Shown here one piece after another: positions 13,112-26,613 of a stretch of DNA of 64,000 bases. Every line of letters starts with the position of its first letter. The first letter of the stretch is position 1. Below the pieces are notes generated by a model that saw only the letters and a program-made list of their open reading frames with translations, did not search any database and was not told the origin of the DNA. The DNA is from Sphagnum compactum (Eukaryota > Bryophyta > Sphagnopsida > Sphagnales): contig OZ234504.1 in NCBI GenBank assembly GCA_965153455.1, positions 4,092,001 through 4,156,000 of the forward strand. The letters run 5' to 3'. Position numbers and translations under genes: made by a program.

Positions 13112-13283
13112 GATTTTGGAGGTTTCAGTTGCCAGAAGTGAGGGGAAAAAAAAGTAGAAATCGTCAGATTGATATATGTAATTTTCATTGTGTAGCCAAA
13201 CATATAGAAGGATGATTAAAGATTTGGTTTATAGCCAGATCTGGCTAAATCTTGCTAGGGATAATTGCCACTTTAGCTACAAA
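13112..13283 (+). repeat. Dispersed repeat, inverted copy at 53257-53460
   Basis: Starting GATTTTGGAGGTTTC, this ~170 bp matches the reverse complement of 53460-53257. Shared blocks in order are the GATTTTGGAGGTTTC start, GTCAGATT, GTAGCCAAA, AGGATGATT, ATAGCCAGAT(C/T)TGGCTA, TAGGGAT and CCACTTT. The copies are clearly diverged. No coding content is seen. Confidence 0.6.
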
Positions 13284-13568
13284 CAAAAATTCTTTAAAAA
13301 AAACACTGCTTAGGGGAGTGGGATCTCTTTACTTCCAGCTCTTTGCTGACACCATGAATTTGACATCTCAACTGTCATAGTACCTAGCCTGGTTAGGTAC
13401 TATTTTTACTTTTTTTTTAAATTGTCAAAAATTTCGAAAAATACATGGCTACCGTGCCAAAAAACTGAACGAAGCTCTCAAGCACAATAGCTTTATTATT
13501 TAATATAAAGCTGAATTGTAAAGTATTTTTATTTTATTGCCAAACAATGTAATTGACCAAAATATATA

Positions 13569-13605
<37 letters not shown>

Positions 13606-15029
13606 TATTAGGCACCTTGCTGCAGAACCAGCCTAAGTACTACGGTATTCCATATCTCTAAAGATACTTAATGGGGATTATGATAATGGTAGGCGAAAAT
13701 GCTGATGATGCAAACTCCAAGAGGGGCTGAATATTGGGGGAGTCTTATTAAATACTTATGAATTTGCTTCACAGTACATTTCTACTGTAATATTGGACAA
13801 GTACAACTTCTTCAAAGAGAGTACTACTAGGAACTAGGTCGGGCCTTAATTCTGAATATGGTATTCGTGCTGTCATGGGTGGTGGCAATGGAGGTGAACA
13901 CAAAACACGCATTCCTGGTGTAAAAGTCCTAAGTCCTTGATGGTGTGCTGAATGTTTGATTTTGACAGTTTAAAATCTGTGCTCCTTGAGTACCCACATG
14001 ATGTCATAGACTTCTCCATCATGTACAACAGCGTGATGCAACCTTACTACAGTAGGCTTGCTCTTTGGGTACAACTAATAAACTTGGATCAATCATTCAT
14101 AGAAGCCACAAGTTCATCAATTGTGATGCGAGTGAATTGTAATATGTTGGGAGGCCCCCAAAAGGAAGAAAAAGAGGCATTTTCATAAATGAGTAATGCA
14201 CATTTGACAAGCCCAGAAGAACTGTCTGTCAGGCCAATAGGTCATTGTTGTCATATAATGCAACTGAGCTTTTTCCTATGTGAAATACCATACTGTCACA
14301 ACGTGTGTGTCTCTCTCTCTTTCGCTGGCAACAATGCTGATTGATGTGTCAGGCTCTCACAATGTTACGGCTATTCCAAACAAGGATTTTGAACAACCAC
14401 TGCAGACACGCAATAGGTGAAGAAGGAATAATTTTTGCTGGACTAGGTCAGACGCATAACAGAAGGAGGTTATTACACATCTAGGAATACGGTTAAAGAA
14501 TGAGTAGGCTCAGTGTCCATGGATTTGCCTGGATCCTACACCTCCATGATGATGATGATCAGATCATCCTCGACATTGTCAATTACCTACCCAACTCATG
14601 CGTTCATCAGGAATCCACATCCCTTAGAAAGGTCTCTTTGTTCAATCCGTGTCCCACCCCACCCACAAGATTCCTGACAGACGGGTAAGCACTAAGCATG
14701 AGAAATCAATCGAATGCAACTCAATCTCCAACGTAAAAGTTCACATGCCTCTGCCATCTATGCTCAACATAGAAATCATTCACTTAGTTATTTTGAGAGT
14801 GGCCGAGTTATGAGAAATGTTTTTGAGTGTAGCTTCTATAATTTCTGTTTTGAATAAAAAATTGTGACTCCATGGTTTTTAAAACAATTTAATAGAGTTT
14901 TCCTTAAAGTGATGTCTTGTTGGACCTCACTTTCCCACCTTGTTTAGCTCCTCGTGCCCACTTGTGAGAGGAATATCTGTAAACAATTTCGAATTAGGAA
15001 CCAGATTCAAAAACTCAACATGAGATCCC
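13284..15029. other. No gene recognised; (TG)n(TA)n microsatellite
   Basis: A dinucleotide tract at about 13563-13605 runs (TA), (TG), then (TA). The rest contains only short open frames without recognisable domains. Confidence 0.4.
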
Positions 15030-15038
15030 CAAAAGGAG

Positions 15039-15391
15039 GGCCACAGTGAACCAGCACCCACCAGTTCAAGGATGGATGACATGTGATGAGGAAACGGTTT
15101 TCTGTTGGGTTCCAGTTCCCTAGCTAACCATGGTGGTTAGCTCAGTTGCTTTATTTAATACCTATGAACTAGGTAAGTAGTAAAAACAGCACCTACTTAC
15201 TATGTAAAAACTATCTACTTACCTGTTGGTCCCCTATTTTGTTACCTACTTGTCTCTATGTTAGACCTACTTCTTATAGAATGGGTTACCAAGATGAAAC
15301 CAGGTAGTAACTCAGTTGAGAATCATACACAACAGAGTCGTAACAGCCATCCAGTGGATGGTGCATTGGTGGGTGCTGGTTCACTGTGGCC
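15039..15391 (+). mobile_element. Mutator-like MITE, copy A (353 bp)
   Basis: The element opens GGCCACAGTGAACCAGCACC and ends with the exact inverse, giving terminal inverted repeats of at least 25 bp. It is flanked by 9-bp direct repeats, CAAAAGGAG (15030-15038) and CAAAAGGGG (15392-15400), with one mismatch. A 9-bp target duplication with long inverted ends is characteristic of Mutator-like elements. The inside is non-coding and rich in TAGGTA-type words. A second copy in the opposite orientation lies at 50458-50819, and the similar short open frames in the two copies reflect shared repeat sequence, not a gene. Confidence 0.85.
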
Positions 15392-15554
15392 CAAAAGGGG
15401 TACCAAAAACAATTTGTTTTACCCATTATGGGCTCCCCAACCTTAGGGTATTCTTTTACAGACTTTTCAACTTGTGGGGTTCTTGGGTTTACCCTAATGT
15501 TTAACATTTGAGTTTTTTTAAGTTTGATTTTCAAAGTTATTTTTTAGAGCTTGG

Positions 15555-15785
15555 GATTTGGGTTTTTAGGGGTTGAATTTTAGGGTTTGGGTTTAGGGGT
15601 TAAGATTTTTAGGATTTGAGTTTAGGAGTTAAGGATTTTAGGGTTTGAGTTTAGGCTCTTTTTTTTTTTTTGTTTTAAGGTGACTAGGTTTAAGTTTTTA
15701 AGGTCTGGATTTTTGGGTCTAGTGTTTAAGGTTTTTGGGTTTGACTTTTAGGGTTTTGGTTTTAGAATCTTTTTTAGGTTTAAAG
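15555..15785 (+). repeat. Degenerate telomere-like (TTTAGGG) block
   Basis: More than a dozen variants of TTTAGGG, TTTTAGGGTTTGGG and TTTAGGGGTT follow one another for about 230 bp. The motif matches the Arabidopsis-type telomere repeat but is heavily degenerate, so it is an interstitial relic or a look-alike, not a chromosome end. Confidence 0.6.
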
Positions 15786-17240
15786 ATAATGTGTAAGATA
15801 CAATTTCAATGGCATGGTCAAAAAAAAGTGTTAGGAATGAATGTTTTATTAGAAAACATGTTTTGGGGTTTATGTTAGAGCATAAGTAAGGTGGGTAAGT
15901 AAAAAATTAGTCCCAAAGAGGTGGATTTACAAGTAGGTCAGATAGGACAAAAAAATCTAAAGTTTAAACATAAAGGCTCATGAGAAAATTCTATACCGAA
16001 AAGTTCTTCCCAAACACTGTCTTTTTCCATTTCCACAAAATCAAAATTTACAAGTGTTTTGAATCACAATTTTCCTCACGACTAGTTGCCTAGTGTTCAA
16101 AACTCTCCTCATGGCTAGTTGCCTAGACTAGAAACCATGAAACCTCACAAATGAAATCATTGAAAAGCATAAATATGACCCAACTAAATATGGATGAGCA
16201 TGGGACCTTTAACTACATGTCCAAAATTGCCCCAACCTTGGCCTTAAACTTATCCTCTAATATTTTTCCTAACTCCCGGGTTATTTTCAAGTTGCTTATT
16301 TTTATTTTGTTGTTCTTATCAAGATTGATGTCCATCTTGCTTATCAAAAAGGCATCATGGACATTGGAGGTGGAAGAAAAGTGGGTTGCCATGCTTGCCA
16401 TTTTCCTAGCTTACAGTACCCACATCTCACCCTTAGACACCTTCTCAAATGGAACATGCTTTCACTAGGTACAAGCATAGGGTTAGGATTAGAGATAGGC
16501 ACACCATTGGTAGGTTGAGATTTGAATTCCAAGAGCTAGGAGACATAGACTTAAAAAATGAGGTGGACACTAGGGTGCCATCAATGAAACTTTTTCACCT
16601 CTTTAATTCATCTATTGTGGCATGCCCATCTATGGCTTTCAAGTACTCCAATGCGCTGTCACATTGTATAGTTGCCCTCTCAAACCCGTACTTGTTTGAA
16701 TTGTTGATTTTCAATTCCTTAAAGGGTCTCATGAAGCAGGTCCTTCAAGGTCTTCTATTGAAACTGTGATCTAGGATAGGCCTTTTGATAATCCTGATAA
16801 ACAACCTTCCACACTACATCTAGAATAAGTTAGGTCACATGTTTTTTTGCCAATGTTGTAGGCAGCAAAATGTATGTTGTATGAAATTACTAGTGTAAAG
16901 AGCTGTGGGAACTTCACAGTTTACCTATGCACCTTCTTTCTTAAAAGGGGTTGATTCCCTTATGCAAAGAAAGAGATTCTGATTGTTGAGCCTGTACCAT
17001 TCTTTTATTTTTAAACCCACATACATCACACTCATAATTTTCAAATTCTCAAACATACCCACAAAACCGAAACGAATCATCAAAAGGATGTCAAAAGAAT
17101 TGCAGCCCCACCCCCCCCCTCCCCCCCAAAATAATTTTCAAATGTTCAAAAATACTCACACAACCTAAATGGATCATCAAGAGGGTGCCAAGTAAGATGC
17201 ACCTCCTTCAAACAATTTTGAAATGTTCAAGCATATTAAA
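15786..17240. other. No gene recognised
   Basis: Open frames at 16151-16468 and 16449-16769 (about 105 codons each, plus strand, overlapping) show no recognisable domain. A short direct duplication of CTAGTTGCCTAG lies near 16083 and 16117, and a C-rich tract at about 17106-17127. Confidence 0.35.
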
Positions 17241-17490
17241 ACCAAAAGCTCTACTCACAAAAGCTCATGATAACGATTTTTAAAAGCTCTTGGGACCTCC
17301 ATGCATGAAACAAAAACCACTCCCAAAAGCTCATAAGACCACTATGTGTGAAAGATCATGAAACTTCTCATGAAAATGACTAATCCTAAAAGTTCACAAG
17401 ACCTCCACCCACAACACAAAAATCACTCTCGGGAGTTCATGAGACCTCCAAGCGTAAAAGCTCAGAAAAAATTTTATTCACAAATGTTCA
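17240..17490. repeat. Degenerate ~65-bp tandem repeat
   Basis: Variants of CAAAAGCTCATGAGACCTCCA recur about every 60-70 bp four or five times (near 17258, 17325, 17394, 17428). Divergence is high and no coding role is visible. Confidence 0.4.
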
Positions 17491-18010
17491 CACGCACAAA
17501 ACCTCCACTCAGAAAAAACTTCCACCCATAGTCATTCACAAAACTAAAAGAAAAAAATAAAAGCAAAACAACAAGAAAACAATTTAAGAAAAACTTCTTA
17601 CACTCCAAAACTTCCGAAGATGCGAAACTTTTCCACGGAGAACAAAAACTCTCACAAGGCTTGGGATTTCAAGTAGAGCAATACCTACTGTTTTCCCATG
17701 TGCCTTCTTGGCCTGTGGGAATGGATATTTTTTAATATACCTAACCATGTGCCTTAAACAGTACAATGCTCACCTCCAAACTCCCCAGAAGTTCTGTCAC
17801 ATTCTCTCCCCCTCCTCCTCCCTCTTCTCCAAAAAAAAGGTCTGTCATGCAGACCAACTGGTTCTCATGACCCCAAGCCACTTAATTTTAGGCTCACGGC
17901 CCATTTGGTATTGATAATAAAAAGAATTGCAGCCCAGAACCTAAGTTGATGTCAATTGTTGCAAAGATATGCTCAAGTTTTGGATGTTCAACTTCATAAT
18001 AATTCAGAAG

Positions 18011-18199
18011 TCAGAGAACCTGCGTGCCTTGCAGAGGACCCCCAAGAAAGATAATGCAGGCAGGGCCTATGATTGTGGCCATAACAGGTCCATATATTCT
18101 GCTGTGTTGAACTTCGCTCATTGTTATGAGAAGAAAGCCTGACAGTAAGAGTGCCTTGGTCCACAAAGAAGAATTGTAGCCAATGGATCCCCAAACCAC
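18011..18199 (-). other. Possible exon of a membrane protein
   Basis: A minus-strand open stretch of about 60 codons encodes a strongly hydrophobic segment, including GFLLITMSEVQHSRIYGPVM and PACIIFLGGPLQG. It looks more like a real transmembrane protein than random translation, and the GC content is higher than around it. A CAG/GT junction near 18018 could be a splice donor. I cannot name the protein and have no second exon with certainty, so it may be an exon, a pseudogene piece or chance. Confidence 0.25.
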
Positions 18200-18668
18200 A
18201 CAGCAGTTAGTTCAGGGATGATGAACTTCATGATTTTTTAGCTGTGGATTCTTCTTTGCAGATAACAAGTCTGGTTTTGAGTTCTGACTAATAATATTGG
18301 AATTTGGGACGGCGGTTCCCTCAGACGTTCTTCTTTTTGAATGAAAGAAGCCTCCAACTTGGATAGCCTATATGGACCTCAAAGAATCCAGTCTTCACTC
18401 TGAACTGTGCTTCTTGAACAATCGAAGAACCTACCCTGAACTGCCGGTTCATTGGCAGCTCATTCAGGAAACTGGTTGATCGATTGATATTTTTCAAAAA
18501 CTTGGAACTGGAGGTTCTTTGATACTAATTGTTTTCAAAAACGTTATAACCCAAGGTTACAACTTATAATCATATCAAAGAACCGCGGACCATCATCAAA
18601 AACATGAGAAGTTGATGTCAAAAATGACAAGCAGATGAAACACAAGGTATTTGTCAAACTAGTCTGTC

Positions 18669-18956
18669 CTAAAAACAAATAAAAATTCCCCAGATTCCAA
18701 TGACAAGCAATAAAACTTGAGAGGTACAAGTGTTTAAGTTATCCAGCTTTGCAAACTGCATGCAAAATGTATCCGATAAGAAAAGAGCAGACCCACACAG
18801 AATGCCGATGGACAGTTCTTCTCTGACAACAATTTCTGCAGCCAAGATGCTATTGTCTGATTTGCATTGGTCAAGATTCCACAGATTAGCTGAGCTGAGT
18901 GCTGGAAGCTTGACAGTGGGCACTATTGACTTAGATACCGAGTCTGGCATCCACAA
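18669..18956 (-). other. Possible exon, unidentified
   Basis: A 95-codon minus-strand frame with a protein-like composition (LWNLDQCKSDNSILAAEIVV then LSIGILCGSALFLSD). It lies upstream of the hydrophobic frame at 18011-18199 on the same strand, so both could belong to one host gene or pseudogene. No domain is recognised and splice sites are unproven. Confidence 0.25.
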
Positions 18957-19179
18957 TAGTTGTCTTATTTAACACTGTATATTCTCTATTCCACCAGCAC
19001 ATGATGCTAGTTTGGAATCCACACAAAATTTATCCAGAAGAAAGCTAAGATTCAAAACGTATTCTCGTCTGAAGGAATATCATCACAGTAAAGCACAAAT
19101 ACAACCCCTGCTTCAATTTACTGCAACAACTATCAAATCATGCACTTGAGTTGCTCCCCAAACTAGTCACTAAATAGCA

Positions 19180-19500
19180 GGCCTCATGAAACCCTTGTCA
19201 AGGGTGGTACCAGCAAACAGGCGAGAACCGACCAGGGTTTCCGGCTTGTTCTTGACATGGAGATGAGGTCTGCCCCAACCATTCTCACTGGAATGAGAAC
19301 CAGCCCTTGAGAACCTGCAAAAACCCTAGTTAATACCCAAGCAAAGTTGTGGAGGGTAGCAAGGTCCAATTCTTAGGTCTAGGGGTCTAGGCTAGGTAAT
19401 AAGTAGGGTCTAGGGTGGTAAGTAAGGTCTAGGTCTAGTTTTAGCTAGTTTAGGCTAGGGATTCTAGATTTTTAGCTAGGGTTTCTTTTTAACTAGTTTT
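19180..19500. repeat. TAGGTCTAGG-type degenerate repeat block
   Basis: The sequence from about 19370 is built of GGTCTAGG, TAGGCTAGG and TTTTAGCTAG words. It resembles the GGCTAA/TTAGCC blocks at 26.3, 27.1 and 33.7 kb in style. Nothing coding is seen. Confidence 0.35.
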
Positions 19501-22500
19501 TATTTTGAATTTTTAAAACTTTGACAAATAAAAATTTCTCAATTTTTTTAAGGTTCAAAAAATTTGAACTTTGATCACTGACGTGTAGAGAACTGCCTTC
19601 AAGAACCAACTATTATCCAATTTGTCAAAATTGGCTAAATTTTCTTTTCAAAAATTTGATAGACTAGCTGCTTTTCTTAAGGTTGGAAAACCAATTTAAA
19701 AATTGTATGAGAACTAGAACCAATGATTCTTTAAAAAAATTGAGAACCACGGAAGACCTAGATTAAAATGAACTAATAGGACCCACTTGCAATGTAACTA
19801 GTGGTTTATTTTTCATGTTTTTAAATGGTAAGTTAAGTTAATGTTGAAACTTTTTCATGTGCTTTTACAAGAATGTTTCAAATATATTATGGGATCATTT
19901 TTTTTAAAATTGATGAATCTAATGAATATAAAATATTCTAAAGAATTTTTAAAACATTGTAACTAGTGATTCTTATTGATTGCAGAACTTTTTGAAAGAC
20001 TTGAATATTTTTGAAAGCTACATATTTTTGAAAAAAAATAAATATCAACCTTCTCATAATATTATAATATTTTTAATATTTTTTATTTCAATTCTTTTTA
20101 ATATTAAAAACATTTCCTTACATAACGTACGACAAACTAGGCAAATGTGGGTTAATGCATGTGTACATCACATATAAACATTATCTCCTTTTCTCATGGT
20201 GTTGAAGGCTCAATAAACGATAAGATGAGTTTCAATGAAGTTTTGATTGATGTTTCAAACCCAAAAGATAAGCTTGAATTCAAGAATAAGCACTCTAGCT
20301 TCTTTAAGATAAACTTGTGGATTTAATCACCCTAGTAGAAAAAACAATTAATCATATGGTTAAAATGTATTGTTACATTACCAACAATTATGTGGCTCCA
20401 ACTTTTTTAAAAAGGTTAGCTTGTTTACCTAAAGAACCTAAATTTTAAACAAATAGTCCAATTCTTATGCCAATTCCACCAAAAGGGTGTCAAATCAAAT
20501 TTGGTGCACAAAAACCTAACACTCCAAACTAACGGACCTAGCAACATTAGAATACACCATCCAATATTGGAAGCCTAATATGACATACTTGCGGATGAAC
20601 CCCAAGTGGATTGATGGAAAGATTTGCTTATTTATAACGGATATTTATCCAATGGATAGGTAGGTAGGATAATACATGGAAAAAATGTAAGTAGATGCAT
20701 TTGTAGATGGTTAATACATAAATAAAGGCTTGTGGTTTATTAGTAGTAAATATAAAAATTGAGCTATCTATTATGGTTAGCAAAGGAATTAGAGTCAAAT
20801 GGAAAAGCTTTTCTTGGACCCATCCACCATCCATTTGTCACATGTGGTGCACTAGTGACTACCAATTCATTTTGGCCCTCAAATGACATAGCCATTTTCT
20901 TGAAGTATTAAACAATCATAACAAAGTTTTAGTAATCCATTGACTACCCAACCCAAGGATTACAATGACACCATCTCTCACATGTAACTTGCAAAAACCG
21001 TATAATTGTTTACATATAATATATCATACTCACATTACATGCATGAAGACCCAATTCCTTGTTTGTGTTTTATCAAATATGAACACAGCTATTTTGTTAT
21101 GGACATAGTTTATGGTTTAAAATTTATGGTTAGTAATAGTTATGCCATAACAAATGGAATTATTAGCCATGCAATCTACACAAATGATGCTTCATTAAGA
21201 ATGTATCAAAATAGGTTTCCAAGGAGGTATCTTTTGAAGCATTCAATAGTCTACATTCTTTTCAAAGTAGAGAGAGTCTGAAGTCAAAAAATTAGCTAAA
21301 AATGGCATTGTCCATTGCTAGCTAATTCACTCCCTCCTAAATTGTTGTAATGATTTAGTGTAGGATGGAAATGATGTGAATTTTCTTTGCAAGTGTGAAA
21401 GGGGAGTGGGAGTCAAGTGCATCCATGTATGCAAAAATTATCGTCATCAACAAAGATGAATGAAGTTACCTTTGGAGATTGCTTAAAGGTGGCAAAATAA
21501 GAATTATGTGTTTTTGTGCTTAAAATAAAAATATTTTGTGTCAATTTTGTGGTTGTGCAAATTGTTAATAATAGTAACTTGGTATCTAAGATGCTACTAC
21601 CAAGCTTGTTTGTTTTTTTATGTGTGTTATGGGTATGTTTTGGAATAGTAGCAAGAAGGTGATTGGTGAGAACAAGATGTGGGATAAGAAGATGGTGGTG
21701 TGGTTATCCATGGGGAGAACTAAATGCACAATTCATAATGTTTTTGTGAAAGAGGAAGAAAGTAATATATGTGTTGTGTGGTAAAAGAAATGTTGTTGAC
21801 AAGGAAAATACTTGTTCAATGATAATTTACGATTTTTTTAGTTTTGTGTAGTGAGATTTAGTTAATAGGTTACCTAATAATTTTCACTATGTTGGGTAAT
21901 TCTAGTTTAACTTACTATAGAACTATCCATGCAGTGGTAATAGTAGGGATGGTTATGGGGGATGATGAAAGCTAATATTGGAATCAAAGCAAAGTGAAGA
22001 GTCTTTGTAACTATCCTATTGAATGTTTTTGTTTTATACTTGGGGTTTGTGTTATTTGAAGTGTTTGGATTATACTTTGTGTGCCAAATACATAGCAAAG
22101 TCTTCAGTTAGAGATTAATTGTTAAAACCCACTTTAGTGGCAAACTAAGTTTAATGTATGTTTGTGAGGTTGTTGCAAAGGAAGCAAAATGTTGAGTTTA
22201 TGCTAAATGTTTTAATTTAGATAGATGTTCATATTGTTTAAAGGTGGCATGAGATTACAGTCATCTAAAATAAAAAAGAAAATGATTTATGTTCTTAGTG
22301 GATAGTGGGAAGTAAAGTAGGATTTTGTTACAAATGTTCAATGTCATGTCATCTCCAAACAACTTGATCATGTATATATTTTAGGAATGTATGTGGAAAG
22401 AAAAAGAATAAAAAACATAAATGTATGTGATTGTTTTTGTAAAATGGAATTTATGTTCAATAGAATATTTTAAATTGTGCTTATTAATCCTAATACAACC

Positions 22501-25500
22501 ATAACACATGAAATCCCAAGTTCCACACATGGAGCACCCATGATTCATTCTACAAGACAAGAGAATGTATAAAATTAATATGATCTATTTAAATAGCTAT
22601 TTGTCCATTGAAATCATCCACACAAGATCCACTATAATGAAAGTGCAATGTTCCATTCCACTTGTATGTTTTGTATAGGGCATGGGTGATGGTGTCTTCC
22701 AACCAATGATGGCTAGTTAGATGGAATGTTCTAATGGGTTTGGACATAATTTCTAGTAATGTATTATTATTTCGTTTAAAGTTTGTGAGTTTTTTTTCTA
22801 AAGCATATGTAGCACTCCCTATGACCTCTAAGTATTTATTAAATTTTTCATAAGTATAAATCTTTGAATGTGTAAGGCCTTGGAATATTTCAAGAACACC
22901 TTTTTATGATACAATTTTTTTTTTGCAATCATTCTTTATTTTCAAGGGTGTCAATTTCAATATTATTAAATTAGCAAATAAGGCTTGAAGTTGTTGCACT
23001 TCACTTAAACAATTGTTTCCATCCTCCATATGATTGCACACCTCCTTACCACCATGATGTACTTTTCTTTTTTTGTTGTGGCTATGGTCAAACATTCCTC
23101 AAAATCAATTTGAGGTTTATATATGTCAACATGATGCATAGTGATTTAGCTCTTTAACTATACAACACATGTATCACAATAATGACTTTAGTTGCTCCAA
23201 TGTCATAAATCTCCAACAATTATTATAAGTTAAATAATAAATGTAAAAGTATAAACGAAAGGAAAAATCATAAACATATGCATTCCACTACATGACCATG
23301 TACCTCCTTTGTATCAAGATCACAATCACAATCTTTATCCAAGTTGAAAATTTCCTCTTGCTCCAACTCAAGGCCTTGTTCCTTCTCTTCTCACCACTAG
23401 TCCATTCAATATAAATAGTCTAGTTCATCATCTTTCCCAACTTTTCACGGGCTAGCATTTTGGCCATTCCCAATGATATCAACCTTGATGTTGGCAAATA
23501 TGGCTTCTTGTGTTGCGACCACAAATGAGTACAATCACTAGATATCTATGCATCCAAGTAGAACTTTTTAAGTTAGGGTTATGGAGGTGCATGCATGATA
23601 ATTAAAGTATATATAAAAAGTAGGTGTTGCCATCCAAAAAATGGGGTTTCCATTGCTGAAATTATCCCCAAACCTTTGAAATGTGACACTATTTTGAATA
23701 TTCAAGTTGGGCACTTTAACATGTTATAATGTAATGAAAATTTCATTTAAAATGTTAGAAAAAGGATGGAGATCATGATGAACCCAAAAATCTAATGGTT
23801 ATAAGTTTTATTTTTCATTTTACGGCATGTAGTGTTTAAAATAATGAAATTTAATCTTGTTTTCATCGTAGGTATGCAAATTATTAGATATTCTAAATAG
23901 TTTAAAGATCATGAAGATGCATATGATGAAGACTTGTGCATCATAAATAAGCATAAGGCACTAGCAATTTTGTGGAAGCACAAGGACAAGGAAATGAAGA
24001 AAATTGAAGGAAGCTTAAAGTTGCAAAATGAAATGGGTGACAATGTTCAAGATTATGGAGGGTAAAAATAAGTTTTTGACCAAAAGGTGAATTCTTTTAA
24101 AGTTGAGCATAGAGGTGGGCTAAAAGGGATAATGTTTTGGTAGGTGGAACAAATAGTTGAAGAAGGAAAGTTGCCAAGCAAGTAATGTTCTTTTTTGTTG
24201 TAAAAGGGACGTGGGAACTTCGTATTGTTTTTAGGAAGTACAATGAAAATGTTTTTTTACAAATTGCTTTGGTAGCATGCCTTCGTGATAGAAAAAAATG
24301 GGCTTGTGAACATCACTACAAATAATGTGTTGGGTTTTTTTACATAAAGTTTATTTTACATCTCACATCCTCAAGGTTTAAATTATTAATCAAAGAAACA
24401 TCCCAAAATCAACAATTTAATACTTGGACATGTACATGGACACAACAAAAAAATTATGACAAGTCAAAAAAATTGAATTAATTTTTATCATTTATCAATG
24501 GCAAGAATCATTACTTACAAATATAATACCATACCTCCAAGGTTAGTTTGACACCATACTACCATATGATCTATTGAAAATGTTACCAATTAGCTACCAA
24601 GCCAAGTTCAAAAGGAGGCCTAATCCTTCCTGAGGTTCATTTTTCAACTACCCAAGTCATGAATAACATAGGAGTTGGGGCACATGGGAGTTTGAATGCA
24701 TAGAAGCTAAGGCGCATATAAGTAATGAAATGTAGGGATTACAAGGTACATAATACATACCATGACTTTGTGGGACTTTGTCTATTGTGAGTCTTTAACT
24801 TATGATAAAAATCTTGTGAAGCCATCGTTTTCAAGACTAGGTTAGCAATTGTTAAGGATGCCAAAAGAAAAAGAAGGGGTGGGGGGGGGGGGACATGCTA
24901 CATATCCCCATCAACTAGAATTAGAATGGTCTTCCAAGTGTGCAGTTGTACGTACATAGGTGGTGGGTTTCTACATAAGATATTTCAATTATTGCCTTGC
25001 ATTTTAAATTGGAAATTTATCATACATTTGTTATCCATAAATGTTGTCTTTACTCCATCTAGTGTTTCAAGGCATGGGAGGGATGTTCGGCAACTTAGTA
25101 TGGTTATGATGTTTTGGACATCCACCTTTTTTTAGAACACTATAACAAGGTTTGTTCAATAACCAATTGTTGAACTAGTGAACTAAACCATTTTGCTCCC
25201 AAGGAGGAGGGAGAATTTGTTAATGCAGATAACATTATAAAAGAAATATGAAAGATAACAAATAGTTGTGTACCAATTATTATGTATCTAGATAAAAAAT
25301 TTAATGTTTTATTAACACGTCCTTATATATTTTTACATGTCCCAAAACCAAAAACATTCAAACATGCACACCAAAACTTTGATTTTTTTGGAGCACACAT
25401 TCAAAAACGATATTGATAAGTGTTTGTGTAAAAAGAACACTATTAGTAATAATGTATGTACCTTGTCGTCATGTGCTACTTATGTGATTATACTAGGTGT

Positions 25501-26310
25501 GTATGATTAAATTCCATTGTGCATTTGAAGCACCTAGGCTAAAACTCACATAATTAGAGTGGTCACATCATTTTACTAATTTGATGATGAAATATAAGAA
25601 GGGAAACATGTGAATTGTGTTTGTCTAAAAAATGGATATAGAAAGGTTGATAAATTCACTTGAAGAACCCAAGTTTAATTAATATTCTAAGGATTGTGTT
25701 CTAGCAAGGTATTTTTCACGTGTAAAAAAATGTGGATCCAAAGATAAAATTTTGGCATACATTGGGTGGTTGTTTCATCTTTGTTCTTTCATCCCTTTGT
25801 TTCTCCACCACACTATATCACATCCACAATGTCTTCACCTTTTCTATAGGAATAAAATCCTTTATGAATCCATAGAAGGTGTAGTCACAATCCAGCAAGC
25901 CATAAAAGGCATTGGAGTATAAACACAACCAATCAAAATCAAATAAATATTTTCGTTTTGCAAGTTGTTATTTCTTTTCTCTTATGGATGTCAAAAAATT
26001 CAAGAGTTAAAAATTCATTTGATCATTAGGTTTAGATTTTTGTTTAAGATGTTTGAAAGTGAACATTTATTGTGTCAGAAGCAATGACGTTACATTGTGA
26101 ACAGATGAGCATGAACATGTGAGCTTGATAGAATCTTTTTTAAGAATATTTTGCCCACATGGACAAAATATTCTTTGATTTTTTTGTGACACACGATAGA
26201 ATTTTTTTGACATTTAGGAATATTTTATCATGCGGCTTACACACAAACTTCATTTGGCAATAATAGTCATGCAAATTTTATTTTTTATAGGTTTGTATTG
26301 CATAAACAGA
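19500..26310. other. AT-rich stretch, no gene recognised
   Basis: About 6.8 kb of AT-rich sequence with only short open frames (longest about 90 codons, for example 21006-21281 plus). I see no recognisable domain, RNA gene or long repeat. A G-tract (about 24878-24892) and T-tracts occur. Old transposon remnants too decayed to read by eye cannot be excluded. Confidence 0.4.
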
Positions 26311-26319
26311 GGAACTAAA

Positions 26320-26612
26320 TTAAAATAAACTAAATAAGGCTACTTAAGCTAAATTAAGTTAAATTAAATTAAATCAAATTAAATTACTTAAGTTAAACAA
26401 GACTACTTTGGTTAATTTCAATTTAACTAGATTACATTAGGTTAGGTAGGTTAAATTAGGCTATTTTGGCAAAATTAGGTTAAACTAAGTTATCGTAGGT
26501 GAAATTAGCTGAAAATAGGCTACTTAAGTTAAACTAGGTTATTTAGATTAAATTAAGTTAAACTAAATTACTTAAGCTAAATTGGGCTAGATTAGGCTAA
26601 ATTGAGTTAAAT
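26320..26612 (-). repeat. Degenerate GGCTAAATTAAGTTAAA repeat, block 1
   Basis: Words such as TTAAATTAGGCTA, AAGCTAAATT and TTAAATTAAATTAAA repeat without a fixed period for about 290 bp. Read on the minus strand they become AATTTAGCCTAATTTAA, the same vocabulary as 33650-34365. The block ends directly at a CACTA-like terminus (26614). Confidence 0.55.
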
Positions 26613-26613
26613 T

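Noticed and set aside
15258-15446. Frame similar to one at 50403-50591 on the opposite strand, as if a conserved small gene
   Set aside because: The similarity is explained by the two copies of the Mutator-like MITE and extends to its non-coding ends.
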